DNA from: CAUUJV01 sp963545565 | GTDB taxonomy: Bacteria > Actinomycetota > Actinomycetes > Actinomycetales > Bifidobacteriaceae | DNA: 64,000 nucleotides | Assembly (NCBI GenBank): GCA_963545565.1 | Contig: CAUUJV010000001.1 | Coordinates: 286,967 to 350,966 of the forward strand | Direction: 5' to 3' | Shown: positions 25,628 to 35,068 of the stretch, one piece after another | Numbering within the stretch: position 1 is the stretch's first letter | Layout of the letters: the number at the start of each line of letters is the position of its first letter | Notes under the pieces: generated by a model | The model's database searches: none | What the model saw: only the letters and a program-made list of their open reading frames with translations | What the model was told of the DNA's origin: nothing | Translations under genes and position numbers: made by a program

Positions 25628-28261
25628 CTAGAGTTTCTCGATTGGAGCAACTCGAAGCATGAGCCGCTTCACACCATCTGCTCCGAAGTCAACAGTTATA
25701 ACCGAATTACGGCCTTTATCTTGAACTTCGATGACTTTACCCAGGCCATACTGGTCGTGAGTAACTTTGTCTCCTATTGAGAAGTCAGCGATATTTAGAC
25801 CATTATTCTGTGCTTCGGCCTTTGCTGCGGCTGCACGCGCAAGTGCTTTAGGTGAAGCTGCCGTTGAAGACTTTCCTACTCGACGCATACTCACGCGCCC
25901 AGAACGGTTTGCCGAGCTGTACGAACCATTACGCGAACTATTATGCGAGCCATTAGATGAGCCGTATTGAGACCCTCCACGTACTCCATAACTGGATCCA
26001 TAGCTGAAGTTTCCACGAGTAGAACGCGCAGAAGACGAACCATACGATGATTTTGATGAAGAACCATACGAAGATCTGTATGAAGATCCACCGAAGGTGG
26101 AGCCACTGTAATCATCATCAAATCCACCAAACTCATCAAAGTCGGAACTATTAAAGCCATCTGAATTATCTGACCAATGGCTGCGCAGACGTTCTGCTGT
26201 AGATTCCTTACGTTCCCAATTGAGAAGTTCAGCTGGAATTTCATCAAGGAACTGACTTGGCATCATCTCGGATGCTTGCCCCCATTGAGCACGCACAGCT
26301 GCACGAGTGACATAGAGTTTACGCTTAGCACGCGTAATACCCACATAAGCCAAGCGACGTTCTTCAGAGAGTTCAGTAGAATCTTCCAAACTACGCGAAT
26401 GAGGAAACGTTCCCTGCTCCATACCAGCCAGAAATACCACCGGATATTCCAAGCCTTTTGCCGTGTGAAGAGTCATAAGAGTAACCGTTCCACGATTCTC
26501 TCCCTCAGAGGGCAATTGGTCAGAATCAGCAACAAGAGCAGTATTTTCAAGGAATGATGCCAAAGTTGCGTCAGGAGTATTCTGCTCAAACTCTGCTGCT
26601 ACGGATTGCAGCTGGGAAAGATTATCTACGCGAGCTATATCTTGCGGATCCTGAGAATTCTTGAGCTCAGAAAGTAATCCTGTCTTATCAAGAATCTGTG
26701 CAACAACTTCACTCGGCTTGGAGTCATGCTCTTGAGCGAATTGACGCAGATTAAACATAAGTTCACGAAATGCCGTTAAAGGAGTGATCGTGCGAGTGGT
26801 CATGCCAGGAATATGCTCAAAATCAGTAAGAGCATCGTTAAACGTTATATTATTTTCTGCTGCATAAAGATTCAGCATTGACTCTGCGCGAGCACCAAGA
26901 CCACGTTTAGGAACATTCAAGATTCTACGCATATTCACGTCATCTGCAGGATTCACAATCGCTTGCAGATATGCCATTGCATCCTTAATCTCGCGGCGCT
27001 CATAGAATTTCGTTCCACCCACAAGCTGATACGGAATGCCAGCATTAATCAATGCTTCTTCAAGCGAGCGAGATTGTGCATTTGCACGATACATAATCGC
27101 CATATCTGAGTACGCATAGTCACCTTGAGCATTTAAAACCGCAATTTGATTCGCAATCCACTGACCCTCCTGCTGAGCATTATCAGCAGCATAACCGGTA
27201 ATAGGGTCTCCCTGCCCAAAAGCAGTCCACAACTTTTTAGGTTTACGATTCTCATTACGTGCAATCACAGCATTTGCCGCATCCAAAATTGTCTGCGTGG
27301 AACGATAATTCTGTTCAAGCAAAATAGTCTTAGCATGGGGAAAGTCTTTTTCAAAATCTAAAATATTAGAAATATCTGCACCACGGAAAGCATAGATAGA
27401 CTGATCAGAATCGCCCACAACAGTCACCCATGCTGGACGAATTGAATCGTCAGAAGAACCATCAACACCAGCTAATTCACGCACAAGAACATACTGAGCA
27501 TGATTAGTGTCCTGATACTCATCCACAAAAATATAGGCAAAACGCTTACGATAATATGCACATACATCAGGATGATTGTGAAGTAGCTCCACAGTGCGCA
27601 TAATCAAATCGTCAAAATCTACAGAATTTGAAGCCGCAAGCCTGTACTCATATTCTGCATACATCACAGAATACAACTCCTCAGCGTTACCCATGTTGCC
27701 GATAGTCTGACCACGTCTGCCTGGAGTATATGTAGGAGCGAACTGGCTGAGCTGTTCCTGCCACCCAATCAGTGAATTCTTATAATCAGAGATTTTCCCA
27801 AGAATTGCACGCGGTGTGTAACGCTTGATGTCCACATTAAGATCATTAGCAATAAGCTTGATAAGACGCTCGCAATCAGCTGTGTCATAAATAGAAAAAC
27901 CACTTTTTAAGCCAATGGCACCGCCGTCACGCCGTAAAATCCGCACGCAGGCAGAGTGAAAAGTGGAAACCCACATGCGCTGAGCAACTGGACCAATCAA
28001 AGAAGTCAAGCGCTCTTTCATCTCTGCTGCAGCCTTATTCGTAAAGGTGATGGCAAGAACTTGGCTAGGATATGCGTTCCATTGTGAGAGCACCCAAGCA
28101 ATACGACGAGTTAAAACACTAGTTTTACCTGAACCTGCGCCTGCGCCAATCAACAGTGCTGGTCCCTGATATTGCACTGCCTCAGACTGCTGAGGATTAA
28201 GCCCTTCAAGCAACGCCTGTGCGCTTGGACGAATCACTTCAGGTTCGATGTAATCAGACAC
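25628..28261 (-). CDS. pcrA: ATP-dependent DNA helicase UvrD/PcrA
   Basis: A superfamily 1A 3'-5' helicase for excision repair and replication restart, 877 residues. It shows the Q-motif region LNPQQSEAVQYQG, Walker A LIGAGAGSGKTSVLTRRIAW, Walker B YIFVDEYQDTNHAQY, GDSDQSIYAFRGADI, and motif V/VI pieces VTLMTLHTAKGLEYPVVFLAG and RRLAYVGITRAKRKLYVT. The last ~48 residues form the PcrA-type Tudor-like domain (GDKVTHDQYGLGKVIEVQD). Between helicase core and Tudor domain lies an ~80-residue Ser/Gly/Tyr-rich linker with repeated SYGSS units, longer than usual. It reads toward rpsD. Confidence 0.96.
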   Translation of the reverse strand: MSDYIEPEVIRPSAQALLEGLNPQQSEAVQYQGPALLIGAGAGSGKTSVLTRRIAWVLSQWNAYPSQVLAITFTNKAAAEMKERLTSLIGPVAQRMWVSTFHSACVRILRRDGGAIGLKSGFSIYDTADCERLIKLIANDLNVDIKRYTPRAILGKISDYKNSLIGWQEQLSQFAPTYTPGRRGQTIGNMGNAEELYSVMYAEYEYRLAASNSVDFDDLIMRTVELLHNHPDVCAYYRKRFAYIFVDEYQDTNHAQYVLVRELAGVDGSSDDSIRPAWVTVVGDSDQSIYAFRGADISNILDFEKDFPHAKTILLEQNYRSTQTILDAANAVIARNENRKPKKLWTAFGQGDPITGYAADNAQQEGQWIANQIAVLNAQGDYAYSDMAIMYRANAQSRSLEEALINAGIPYQLVGGTKFYERREIKDAMAYLQAIVNPADDVNMRRILNVPKRGLGARAESMLNLYAAENNITFNDALTDFEHIPGMTTRTITPLTAFRELMFNLRQFAQEHDSKPSEVVAQILDKTGLLSELKNSQDPQDIARVDNLSQLQSVAAEFEQNTPDATLASFLENTALVADSDQLPSEGENRGTVTLMTLHTAKGLEYPVVFLAGMEQGTFPHSRSLEDSTELSEERRLAYVGITRAKRKLYVTRAAVRAQWGQASEMMPSQFLDEIPAELLNWERKESTAERLRSHWSDNSDGFNSSDFDEFGGFDDDYSGSTFGGSSYRSSYGSSSKSSYGSSSARSTRGNFSYGSSYGVRGGSQYGSSNGSHNSSRNGSYSSANRSGRVSMRRVGKSSTAASPKALARAAAAKAEAQNNGLNIADFSIGDKVTHDQYGLGKVIEVQDKGRNSVITVDFGADGVKRLMLRVAPIEKL

Positions 28262-28311
28262 TTCATCCCCTAATCGCTTAAGAAATTCTAGAGAACTTTT
28301 TTATCACAGTG

Positions 28312-29874
28312 CTAAGCCAGACTTTTCGTGTAAGCATCAAATTCATCAAGGACTGCTTGCTCTGGCTTGGGTGTCGCCAGCGAAACGCCAACGTTGACTA
28401 ACAGAGAAACAATAAAAGCAGGCAAAAGTTCGTAAATTGCCCAAATTCCGCCAATTGGAGCGATGAATTGAGACCAGATGAACACTGTAGCTGCTCCAGC
28501 AATCATGCCTGCTACTGCCCCTTGCCATGTTGCTCGTTTCCAGAACAAGCTCAACAACATCAACGGACCAAAGGAAGCACCCAATCCTGCCCACGCATAA
28601 GAAACCACAGCAAAAATAGAAGAATTCTGATCCATAGCAATGCAAATTCCAAAAATAAATATCGCCACAATAGTCATGCGAGCGACAATCATTACCTGCT
28701 TATCAGTTGCATTTTTCTTGAAAATTCCCTTGAAAAGATTTTCTGCCACTGCGGAACTAGAAATAATCAAATAACTTGATGATGAACTCATAGATGCAGC
28801 GAAAATACCGGAAACCACAACGCCACACATAAAACTGGGAAGAAGCATTTGAGACAGCACAATAAAAATGTTCTCAGCACTTGCCTGCGTCAAGAAGTTT
28901 GTGGAGAGCACAACGCGGCCAATCAGTCCAATTGCGATTGCTGAAGCCATAGAGAGCACACACCACACCGTTGCAATAATTCGTGATTTTTTAATTTCCT
29001 GCGGATTGCGAATTGAAATAAAGCGAACCAACACATGAGGCATGCCGAAGTAGCCCAATCCCCATGCCATTAAAGAAATAATAGTGATGATTCCCATATC
29101 TTTCGGCGCCCCAAAAACGGCGGTGCTATTGCGAATAATCTGCTCACCCATGGAGTTCAAAGCAGGGCTTGCCATATGAGTGCCGCTAATATAGCCAGGA
29201 ATGTTTGAGAGCACATGTGCAACATTGTCAACTCCACCAGCAGAAGCGATTGTTCCAATAACAACAACAGCCAATGCAAAGAACATCAAAAGCCCTTGGA
29301 GGAAATCTGTCACCACAACAGAAAGATACCCGCCAACTAAGGTGTACATAAACACCACAAGGGCACCGAGCACCATCATCACGTGATAATCGAAACCAAA
29401 TAGTGTGTTGAATAGTTTACCCACTGTTACAAAACAGCTACCAACATAAATCGAGAAAAAGATGATGATAATAATCGCAGAAATTGTAGAAACAATTTTC
29501 TTTGAATCATGGAAACGATTCGAGAAGAAGTCTGGAAGAGTAATAGCATCGCCAGCCAGCTCAGAATAAGTGCGGAGTCTGCGTGCAACAATTCGCCAAT
29601 TAACGTAGGTTCCTACTGCAAGCCCTAGCGCAGTCCATCCAGCATCGGCAAGCCCACTGTAATAAGCCAAACCCGGCATACCCAAGAGCAACCATCCTGA
29701 CATATCAGAAGCCTCAGCGCTTAGAGCAGTGAGCCAAGGCCCTACTCCACGACCACCTGCGAAGTATTGTTCAGATGAAGAATTTGAACGTTTTGAATAG
29801 ACAAAACCTATGGTGAGCATTACTGCAAAATATAAAATCATGGCAATAAGTACCCATAGATTAGCGTTAATCAT
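28312..29874 (-). CDS. putP: Sodium:solute symporter, PutP-like
   Basis: A Na+-coupled symporter of the SSS family, most like sodium/proline symporters, about 520 residues with ~13 membrane helices. Family segments are AGGRGVGPWLTALSAEASDMSGWLLLG near the N-terminus and YTLVGGYLSVVVTDFLQG. I choose the start at 29874 (MINANLWVLIAMILYF) because AGGAGT sits just upstream; the frame is open 31 codons further but those are not protein-like. It is divergent from xpt. Proline as substrate is inferred from overall similarity. Confidence 0.9.
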   Translation of the reverse strand: MINANLWVLIAMILYFAVMLTIGFVYSKRSNSSSEQYFAGGRGVGPWLTALSAEASDMSGWLLLGMPGLAYYSGLADAGWTALGLAVGTYVNWRIVARRLRTYSELAGDAITLPDFFSNRFHDSKKIVSTISAIIIIIFFSIYVGSCFVTVGKLFNTLFGFDYHVMMVLGALVVFMYTLVGGYLSVVVTDFLQGLLMFFALAVVVIGTIASAGGVDNVAHVLSNIPGYISGTHMASPALNSMGEQIIRNSTAVFGAPKDMGIITIISLMAWGLGYFGMPHVLVRFISIRNPQEIKKSRIIATVWCVLSMASAIAIGLIGRVVLSTNFLTQASAENIFIVLSQMLLPSFMCGVVVSGIFAASMSSSSSYLIISSSAVAENLFKGIFKKNATDKQVMIVARMTIVAIFIFGICIAMDQNSSIFAVVSYAWAGLGASFGPLMLLSLFWKRATWQGAVAGMIAGAATVFIWSQFIAPIGGIWAIYELLPAFIVSLLVNVGVSLATPKPEQAVLDEFDAYTKSLA

Positions 29875-30032
29875 AAGACTCCTAGAACGTGAGTGCGCGA
29901 AGAAAACGGCGCATAATTCTTCGCATTTTAATTGAGCTACATGACGTAGTAAAAAAAATTCCGTCACCTATTAGTTCTAAAGTGTCTTCATACTCCCAAA
30001 ATTTTGTCAACTTTTCGAGTCAGGAAAACACT

Positions 30033-30614
30033 ATGAAGTTGCTTGAAGACCGCATTCGCGAAGATGGAATTGTACGCAAAGGTGATGTGCTTAAAGTCGA
30101 TTCATTCCTCAATCATCAGTGCGACGTTGCTTTATTTGATGAAATGGGTGCTGAATGGGCACGTATTTTTGAAGGCGTAGAAGTTGATAAGATTCTCACA
30201 ATTGAAGCTTCTGGCATTGGTATTGCATGCGCCGCAGCTCGCCATTTTAATAATGTTCCTGTTGTGTTTGCTAAGAAAACACAGTCCATCAATTTGGATG
30301 GAGACCAATACACAGCCAATATCTATTCCTTCACTAAACAGAAGGAATTTCCTGTAATTGTGGCGAAGCGGTTCCTCAATAAGGGTGAACGCATTCTGAT
30401 CATTGATGATTTCCTGGCCAAGGGCAATGCTTTGAACGGTTTGCTTCAAATTTGTGAAAATGCCGGAGTTGAAGTTCAAGGCATGGGTATTGCTATCGAG
30501 AAGGGCTTCCAAGGCGGCGGAGATGATTTACGCGCTCGCGGTTACCGTGTGGAGTCTCTTGCAATTCTCGATTCGATGGATGCTGAGACCGGAGAGATTG
30601 TTTTCCGTAGCTAA
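30033..30614 (+). CDS. xpt: Xanthine phosphoribosyltransferase
   Basis: Converts xanthine and PRPP to XMP for purine salvage. The 193-residue product begins MKLLEDRIREDGIVRKGDVLKVDSFLNHQ, a standard Xpt start. It has the PRPP-binding loop ERILIIDDFLAKGNAL. I place the start at 30033 after CAGGAAAACACT; the frame is open upstream but those codons do not look coding. It forms an operon with the purine permease 60 bp downstream. No purine riboswitch was recognised in the 158-bp upstream spacer. Confidence 0.95.
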   Translation: MKLLEDRIREDGIVRKGDVLKVDSFLNHQCDVALFDEMGAEWARIFEGVEVDKILTIEASGIGIACAAARHFNNVPVVFAKKTQSINLDGDQYTANIYSFTKQKEFPVIVAKRFLNKGERILIIDDFLAKGNALNGLLQICENAGVEVQGMGIAIEKGFQGGGDDLRARGYRVESLAILDSMDAETGEIVFRS

Positions 30615-30674
30615 CTTTTATTCATTCGTTTATTTCTTTTTATTCATTTATTTCTTTAAGGCAAGAGAAATACT

Positions 30675-32060
30675 ATGAGTCAATCATCTCAGAATACAAC
30701 GCAGAAAAACGCTGCACCTGTTAATACTGCTGCAGCTTTGCGTCAATTTGATGCAAAGCTTCCCTTCTGGAAGGGTGTTCCTTTTGGGCTTCAGCACGTT
30801 ATGGCTATGTTCGTGGCAAACCTCACCCCTATCGCTCTGGTGGCTGCAGCTGCAAAGATGAGTGGCGACGAGTCTGAATGGCTTATTCAGGCAGGCTTGC
30901 TTGTGGCAGGTTTAGGCACTTGCTTGCAGCTTTACCCGCTGTGGCGCATAGGTAGTCGTTTGCCAATGGTGACGGGTATTTCCTTCACCTATGTTGCCGC
31001 TGCTATTGCAATCGTTCAAGACAAGGGCTATGGCGCTGTTGTGGGCGCTATCCTCATTGGCGGTTTATTTGAAGTGTTCCTTGGCTTGACAGCAACTTGG
31101 TGGCGCAAGGTTATTCCAAGCGTTGTATCTGCTGTTGTTGTAACTTCAATCGGATTCTCGCTACTTTCCACCGGAGCAACATCCTTTGGAGGCGGCAGTG
31201 GTGCAAAAGACTTTGGTAGCTGGCAGAACCTCACCATCGCAACGGTTTCCCTTGTAGCCTGCTTGGCGTTCCAGTTCTTCACAAAAGGAACTATTAAGCA
31301 GCTTTCCGTGCTCTTCGGCCTTATTATTGGTTATATTGTAGCTTTGTTCTTTGGAAAGGTTGATTTCTCTTCTTTCCAGAACCTTTCTATTGTTTCTTTC
31401 CCGCACTTCTATAATTTCTCTAAGATTACTTTTGATGCAGGCGCGATTATTTCGTTCTGCTTGCTTTATTTAGTTTCTTCCGTAGAAGTTTTGGGCGATA
31501 CTGCTGCCCTTACTGACGTGGGATTCAATCGCAAACCGACAGATAAGGAAACTGCTGGTGCTATTGCAGGCGATGGCTTGATCTCCAGCGTTGCTGGCCT
31601 GTTTGGCGCAATGCCTTTGACTTCTTTTGCTCAGAATGTTGGGCTGGTTGCAATGACTAAGGTTGTAAACCGCAAGGTTATTCTTTCCGGCGGCCTAATT
31701 CTTGTGCTTGCAAGCTTCGTTCCTGCCATTGCTGCAGTATTTAATTCTCTCCCACAAGCTGTGCTCGGTGGTTGTACAATCATGATGTTTGGCAATATTG
31801 CTGTAGCAGGATTCCAAATGATTGCTAAAGCAGGATTTAGCCAGCGCAATATCACCATTGTGGCAATTTCTTTGACAATAGGAATTGGTTTTACTCAGGT
31901 CTCTGATATCTTCCAGAACTTCCCTGCTCTGTTCCAGTCTGTTTTTGCTGCTAACCCAATCGCCGTAGCGTTTGTAGTTGCTCTTGTATTGGCTTGGATA
32001 CTTCCTGTTAGTGAAGAAGACAAGAAGATAGAAGAAGCAGCTTCTAAGATTGGTGCATAG
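30675..32060 (+). CDS. pbuX: Xanthine permease, NCS2 family
   Basis: A 461-residue nucleobase symporter that supplies xanthine to the adjacent Xpt. NCS2 features are PFGLQHVMAMFVANLTPIALVAAAA near the N-terminus and MPLTSFAQNVGLVAMTKVVNR, where SFAQNVGLV is the xanthine/urate-type version. About twelve membrane helices are evident. The ATG at 30675 follows AAGGCAAGAG. The pairing xpt-pbuX is well known in Gram-positives and supports the substrate call. Confidence 0.92.
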   Translation: MSQSSQNTTQKNAAPVNTAAALRQFDAKLPFWKGVPFGLQHVMAMFVANLTPIALVAAAAKMSGDESEWLIQAGLLVAGLGTCLQLYPLWRIGSRLPMVTGISFTYVAAAIAIVQDKGYGAVVGAILIGGLFEVFLGLTATWWRKVIPSVVSAVVVTSIGFSLLSTGATSFGGGSGAKDFGSWQNLTIATVSLVACLAFQFFTKGTIKQLSVLFGLIIGYIVALFFGKVDFSSFQNLSIVSFPHFYNFSKITFDAGAIISFCLLYLVSSVEVLGDTAALTDVGFNRKPTDKETAGAIAGDGLISSVAGLFGAMPLTSFAQNVGLVAMTKVVNRKVILSGGLILVLASFVPAIAAVFNSLPQAVLGGCTIMMFGNIAVAGFQMIAKAGFSQRNITIVAISLTIGIGFTQVSDIFQNFPALFQSVFAANPIAVAFVVALVLAWILPVSEEDKKIEEAASKIGA

Positions 32061-32149
32061 AATTATTGCTTCCATCCTTTTTATAACAGTCGTATAAAGT
32101 TCAACGAGCTAAAGAAGATCTAAAAATAAAAAAACTAAAGAGTAAACAG

Positions 32150-32186
32150 TTGGGGCGATCTGCAAAAGCAGGCCGCCCCAATTTTA
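32150..32186. terminator. Bidirectional terminator after pbuX
   Basis: TTGGGGCG (32150-32157) pairs with CGCCCCAA (32174-32181), with an inner CTGC-AAAA-GCAG stem, followed by TTTTATTT on the + strand. On the minus strand a T-rich stretch lies further out. It separates the convergent pbuX and the membrane gene at 32253. Confidence 0.85.
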
Positions 32187-32252
32187 TTTATGTTATTTAT
32201 TTATATTGGTATCAGCAGAGAAGCTTTCTTTATGCCACCTGCTATGCCGCTA

Positions 32253-33299
32253 TTATGCCACTACTTCTAGCTCACCATCAGCAATGCGCCCATTGGCTTG
32301 CTCCCAATCGCGGGTACCAACGAATACTTCACTCTTGTATGGATTGACGTGAAGCTTCTTAGCACGGTATGCAATGTAAGCAATTGCTGCCACATTAGCC
32401 ACAAGTGCAATCACGGAAACAACGGTGTTTGTTGTTACATTCAAAGCGGACTGTACTGCAAATGGCGAATCAATACCGTACTGCGGGAATGAGTCTTGGA
32501 ATGTTGGGAATACTTGAGCAAACATGCACCAGATTGCCAGAGTATTCGCACGGTTCTGAATCCATCCGCCCTTGTTCCAGAAGAAATTAGCAACTGTTGG
32601 AGCAAGCAACAGAGCGAAACCGCAGTACCAAGAATGGTTTGGAAGGCAGTTGTAGGTGTAGCAGAAATTCCAGATATCATAGGCAACAATGAATACCCAT
32701 GTCATGTCTGCCCAGATCATGTCATCCTTCTTCTTGCTGGAGTACACTGCCCACCAGCCAGTCATGCAGAAGATGTTGATAAGGCCAGCAATGCCATTAA
32801 ACACGTTATTCCAGCCGCATACCACGGTTGCGTGCTCAGACGTTACCCACACTGGTGAGCCATTGAGCATGGTGTAATTTCCGGTGAAGAAGTGAGCTGC
32901 AGATTCAAAATCACTGACTACTGCAATCAAAATGTTGATAGCCACAATGACGAAAGGAAATGCTCTGAAAGCACGAGACTTCCCCAGTGTTCCCCAATGA
33001 TATTTGATAATCATAAAGCCGATGCAACCAATCAATGCTGCATAAACCTTGGCATAGTGGAACCAACCATTTTGGAACATCACCGTTGGGTTATTTACCG
33101 CCCATGAGACACCTGCTGCAGCCGCGATGGAAACAACAAGGCAGTACACAGTCATAATGGCTGGAACGACCATGAAAATAACAATTCCGCCAATCTTACT
33201 GCGGCGAGCTACCTCGTTGAGGCCAATAAGTGCAGCAAATACCAGAATCCACCCAATCCATTGATATGCTGCATTAGCGCCGTAAACTTGAAAAAGCAT
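32253..33299 (-). CDS. Polytopic membrane protein, possibly DUF5692
   Basis: A 348-residue protein with about nine hydrophobic segments. It begins MLFQVYGANAAYQWIGWILVF and includes the Trp/Tyr-rich stretch WADMTWVFIVAYDIWNFCYTYNC. My memory places it with the DUF5692 membrane proteins of gut actinobacteria and clostridia, but I cannot confirm that here. The C-terminal tail is hydrophilic (VFVGTRDWEQANGRIADGELEVV). GGAGGGAGCG just upstream of the ATG is a good ribosome binding site. It is monocistronic. Function unknown. Confidence 0.75.
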   Translation of the reverse strand: MLFQVYGANAAYQWIGWILVFAALIGLNEVARRSKIGGIVIFMVVPAIMTVYCLVVSIAAAAGVSWAVNNPTVMFQNGWFHYAKVYAALIGCIGFMIIKYHWGTLGKSRAFRAFPFVIVAINILIAVVSDFESAAHFFTGNYTMLNGSPVWVTSEHATVVCGWNNVFNGIAGLINIFCMTGWWAVYSSKKKDDMIWADMTWVFIVAYDIWNFCYTYNCLPNHSWYCGFALLLAPTVANFFWNKGGWIQNRANTLAIWCMFAQVFPTFQDSFPQYGIDSPFAVQSALNVTTNTVVSVIALVANVAAIAYIAYRAKKLHVNPYKSEVFVGTRDWEQANGRIADGELEVVA

Positions 33300-33654
33300 G
33301 CGCTCCCTCCTTATTCTTTATTTCTCATCGTCGAGAAATACTCTTTCGTCTACGCTGACGACCCCTACATTATGCTTCATACAAAAATTCGCCACGTCCA
33401 AAGTTAATTTGTTGTGCAATATCACAAATATAAAATAAATCTGTCATTCAAGCACCACGATCTTTATTTCTAATAACAATTTTCTAAATTCCAGACTTCG
33501 GCTTATATTTGAAGATTCCCACGCACTGATGCTTAACCTGCTTAACGCACGTGCGTGGTTTTGTTTTTATGAGGCATGCTCACATGTGCTGTGCAAAAAA
33601 TTTATTGCATGCCGTAGGACTGAAGGCTTTCCAGAGAGGATTGGTGATATTGCT
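33300..33654. promoter_or_regulatory. 355-bp leader with a terminator-like hairpin
   Basis: This spacer separates two divergent genes. It holds a palindrome TTGTG-N6-CACAA (33412-33427) and, further right on the + strand, a terminator-like hairpin at 33519-33569. There is no + strand gene upstream for that hairpin to terminate, so it would sit in the untranslated leader of the gene at 33655. No known riboswitch was recognised. Confidence 0.45.
33519..33569 (+). terminator. Terminator-like hairpin in the leader of the membrane/kinase gene
   Basis: CCACGCAC (33519-33526) pairs with GTGCGTGG (33551-33558) and is followed directly by TTTTGTTTTTATG. The 24-nt loop contains two copies of GCTTAAC. 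It lies 86 bp before the start codon of the downstream gene, where it could act as an attenuator. Confidence 0.55.
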
Positions 33655-35037
33655 ATGTCATTACGCGAAAGAATTAAACGTTACATCATTATGTTAATTG
33701 GTGTTTTTCTTATTGCTTTTGCAGTAGCTGTGATTACAAAATCTTCATTGGGAACGTCATCAATTAGTGCAATTCCCTATTCTCTCCATCTAATTTTTAG
33801 CAATATTTCATATGGAACTTTTGTTGCACTTTTCAACATGCTCCTAGCTGTGGGTCAAATCGCCATACTGAGAAGCAAAACTAATTGGCTTGATATTATT
33901 CAGCAGCTTATTTTGTCTGCAATTTTTGGTTCAGTTGTAGATTTTTCCATGTGGATACTCACTAATCTGAATCCAACAATGTATGCGCTCCGTGTCCTCA
34001 CAGCTTTCGGTGGCGTTGTAATTATGGCTTTCGGAGTATTCCTCACCTTACAGGGGCGCGTAGGAACTATGTCAGCCGATGGCATTGCACGAGCGATTAA
34101 CACTATCGTCAAAAAAGATTTTGGCCTCGTCAAAATGTCAACTGATGTTACGTATGTCGTTATTGCCATCATTCTTAACGTTGTGTTCATTCATCAACTG
34201 GTTTCAGTGCGTGAAGCAACGGTAATTTCAGCACTCTTTACTGGTCCAATTATCACTTTCTTTTCGCAGCATTTAACAGCCTTTGCTCGGTTCATTCTGC
34301 CTGAAAACTTCCGTGAAGCAGAATCTGAGGAGAAGAATAAAGAAGAAATCTCTTCTCACAAGATCTCTAATACGGCAGAAGCGGTCAAAGGAACTGGTTT
34401 CGTTATTACAATTGCACGCGAATATGGCAGTGGTGGCCGTGAAATTGGTCGCCAGATTGCGCAAGAACTTGGCATTGCATATTTTGATTCCCAAATTATT
34501 TCTATGATGACGCAAGAAGGCGGATACTCTGCTGAAGAGGTTGAAAAGCAAGGTGAATCAGTGAATTCTGCTGCGCTTGCGGCCTTCTATTCGGCTTACA
34601 CTGGAACCACTTCCGACGAGGATCGCTCCAATATCGACAAGATGTTTGCCGTGGAACAGCGCGTAGTCCGCGAGATTGCAGCAAGCGGTGACTGCGTAAT
34701 CGTGGGGCGTCTTGCTAATTGGATTTTACGAGATCGCGAGAACACACTGAATATCTTTATCCGCGCAATGCTTGAAGATAAAACTTCGCACGTTATGCAG
34801 CGCGACAATATGAACAAGTCAGCTGCACAATCACAGATTATAAAAGTTGAGCATGAACGCCGAGAACATTGCCGTTATTGTACGCACACTGAATGGGACG
34901 ATGCTCGTAATTATGACATAACTATGAACACTTCCACATATGGTATCGATACGACTGCGCATCTTTTGTCTGAGTTTGCGAAGGTAGCTCGCGAAGAGAG
35001 CGAAACACATAAAAATCAAACCACAGTGACACAATGA
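33655..35037 (+). CDS. YczE/YitT-like membrane protein fused to a cytidylate kinase-like domain
   Basis: A 460-residue two-part protein. Residues ~1-220 form about five membrane helices of the YczE (DUF6198-type) kind (IKRYIIMLIGVFLIAFAVAV, GTSSISAIPYSLHLI, VFLTLQGRVGTMSADGIARAI). After a charged linker (EAESEEKNKEEISSHK), residues ~245-450 form a cytidylate kinase-like P-loop domain: ITIAREYGSGGREIGRQIAQELG, then IVGRLANWILRDR. I start at 33655 (MSLRERIKRY); the open frame reaches further upstream but crosses the leader hairpin. The function of the combination is unknown; a membrane-tethered nucleotide or small-molecule kinase is a guess. Confidence 0.85.
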   Translation: MSLRERIKRYIIMLIGVFLIAFAVAVITKSSLGTSSISAIPYSLHLIFSNISYGTFVALFNMLLAVGQIAILRSKTNWLDIIQQLILSAIFGSVVDFSMWILTNLNPTMYALRVLTAFGGVVIMAFGVFLTLQGRVGTMSADGIARAINTIVKKDFGLVKMSTDVTYVVIAIILNVVFIHQLVSVREATVISALFTGPIITFFSQHLTAFARFILPENFREAESEEKNKEEISSHKISNTAEAVKGTGFVITIAREYGSGGREIGRQIAQELGIAYFDSQIISMMTQEGGYSAEEVEKQGESVNSAALAAFYSAYTGTTSDEDRSNIDKMFAVEQRVVREIAASGDCVIVGRLANWILRDRENTLNIFIRAMLEDKTSHVMQRDNMNKSAAQSQIIKVEHERREHCRYCTHTEWDDARNYDITMNTSTYGIDTTAHLLSEFAKVAREESETHKNQTTVTQ

Positions 35038-35068
35038 GCATGATGCTGTTTACTTTTAGGAGTTTCAG

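Noticed and set aside
29875..30032. Purine riboswitch upstream of xpt-pbuX
   Set aside because: No recognisable conserved core or terminator/antiterminator pair in the 158-bp spacer.
33412..33427. Second Crp site (TTGTG-N6-CACAA) before the membrane/kinase gene
   Set aside because: The half-sites are two bases too close for the Crp consensus; kept only as an unassigned palindrome.
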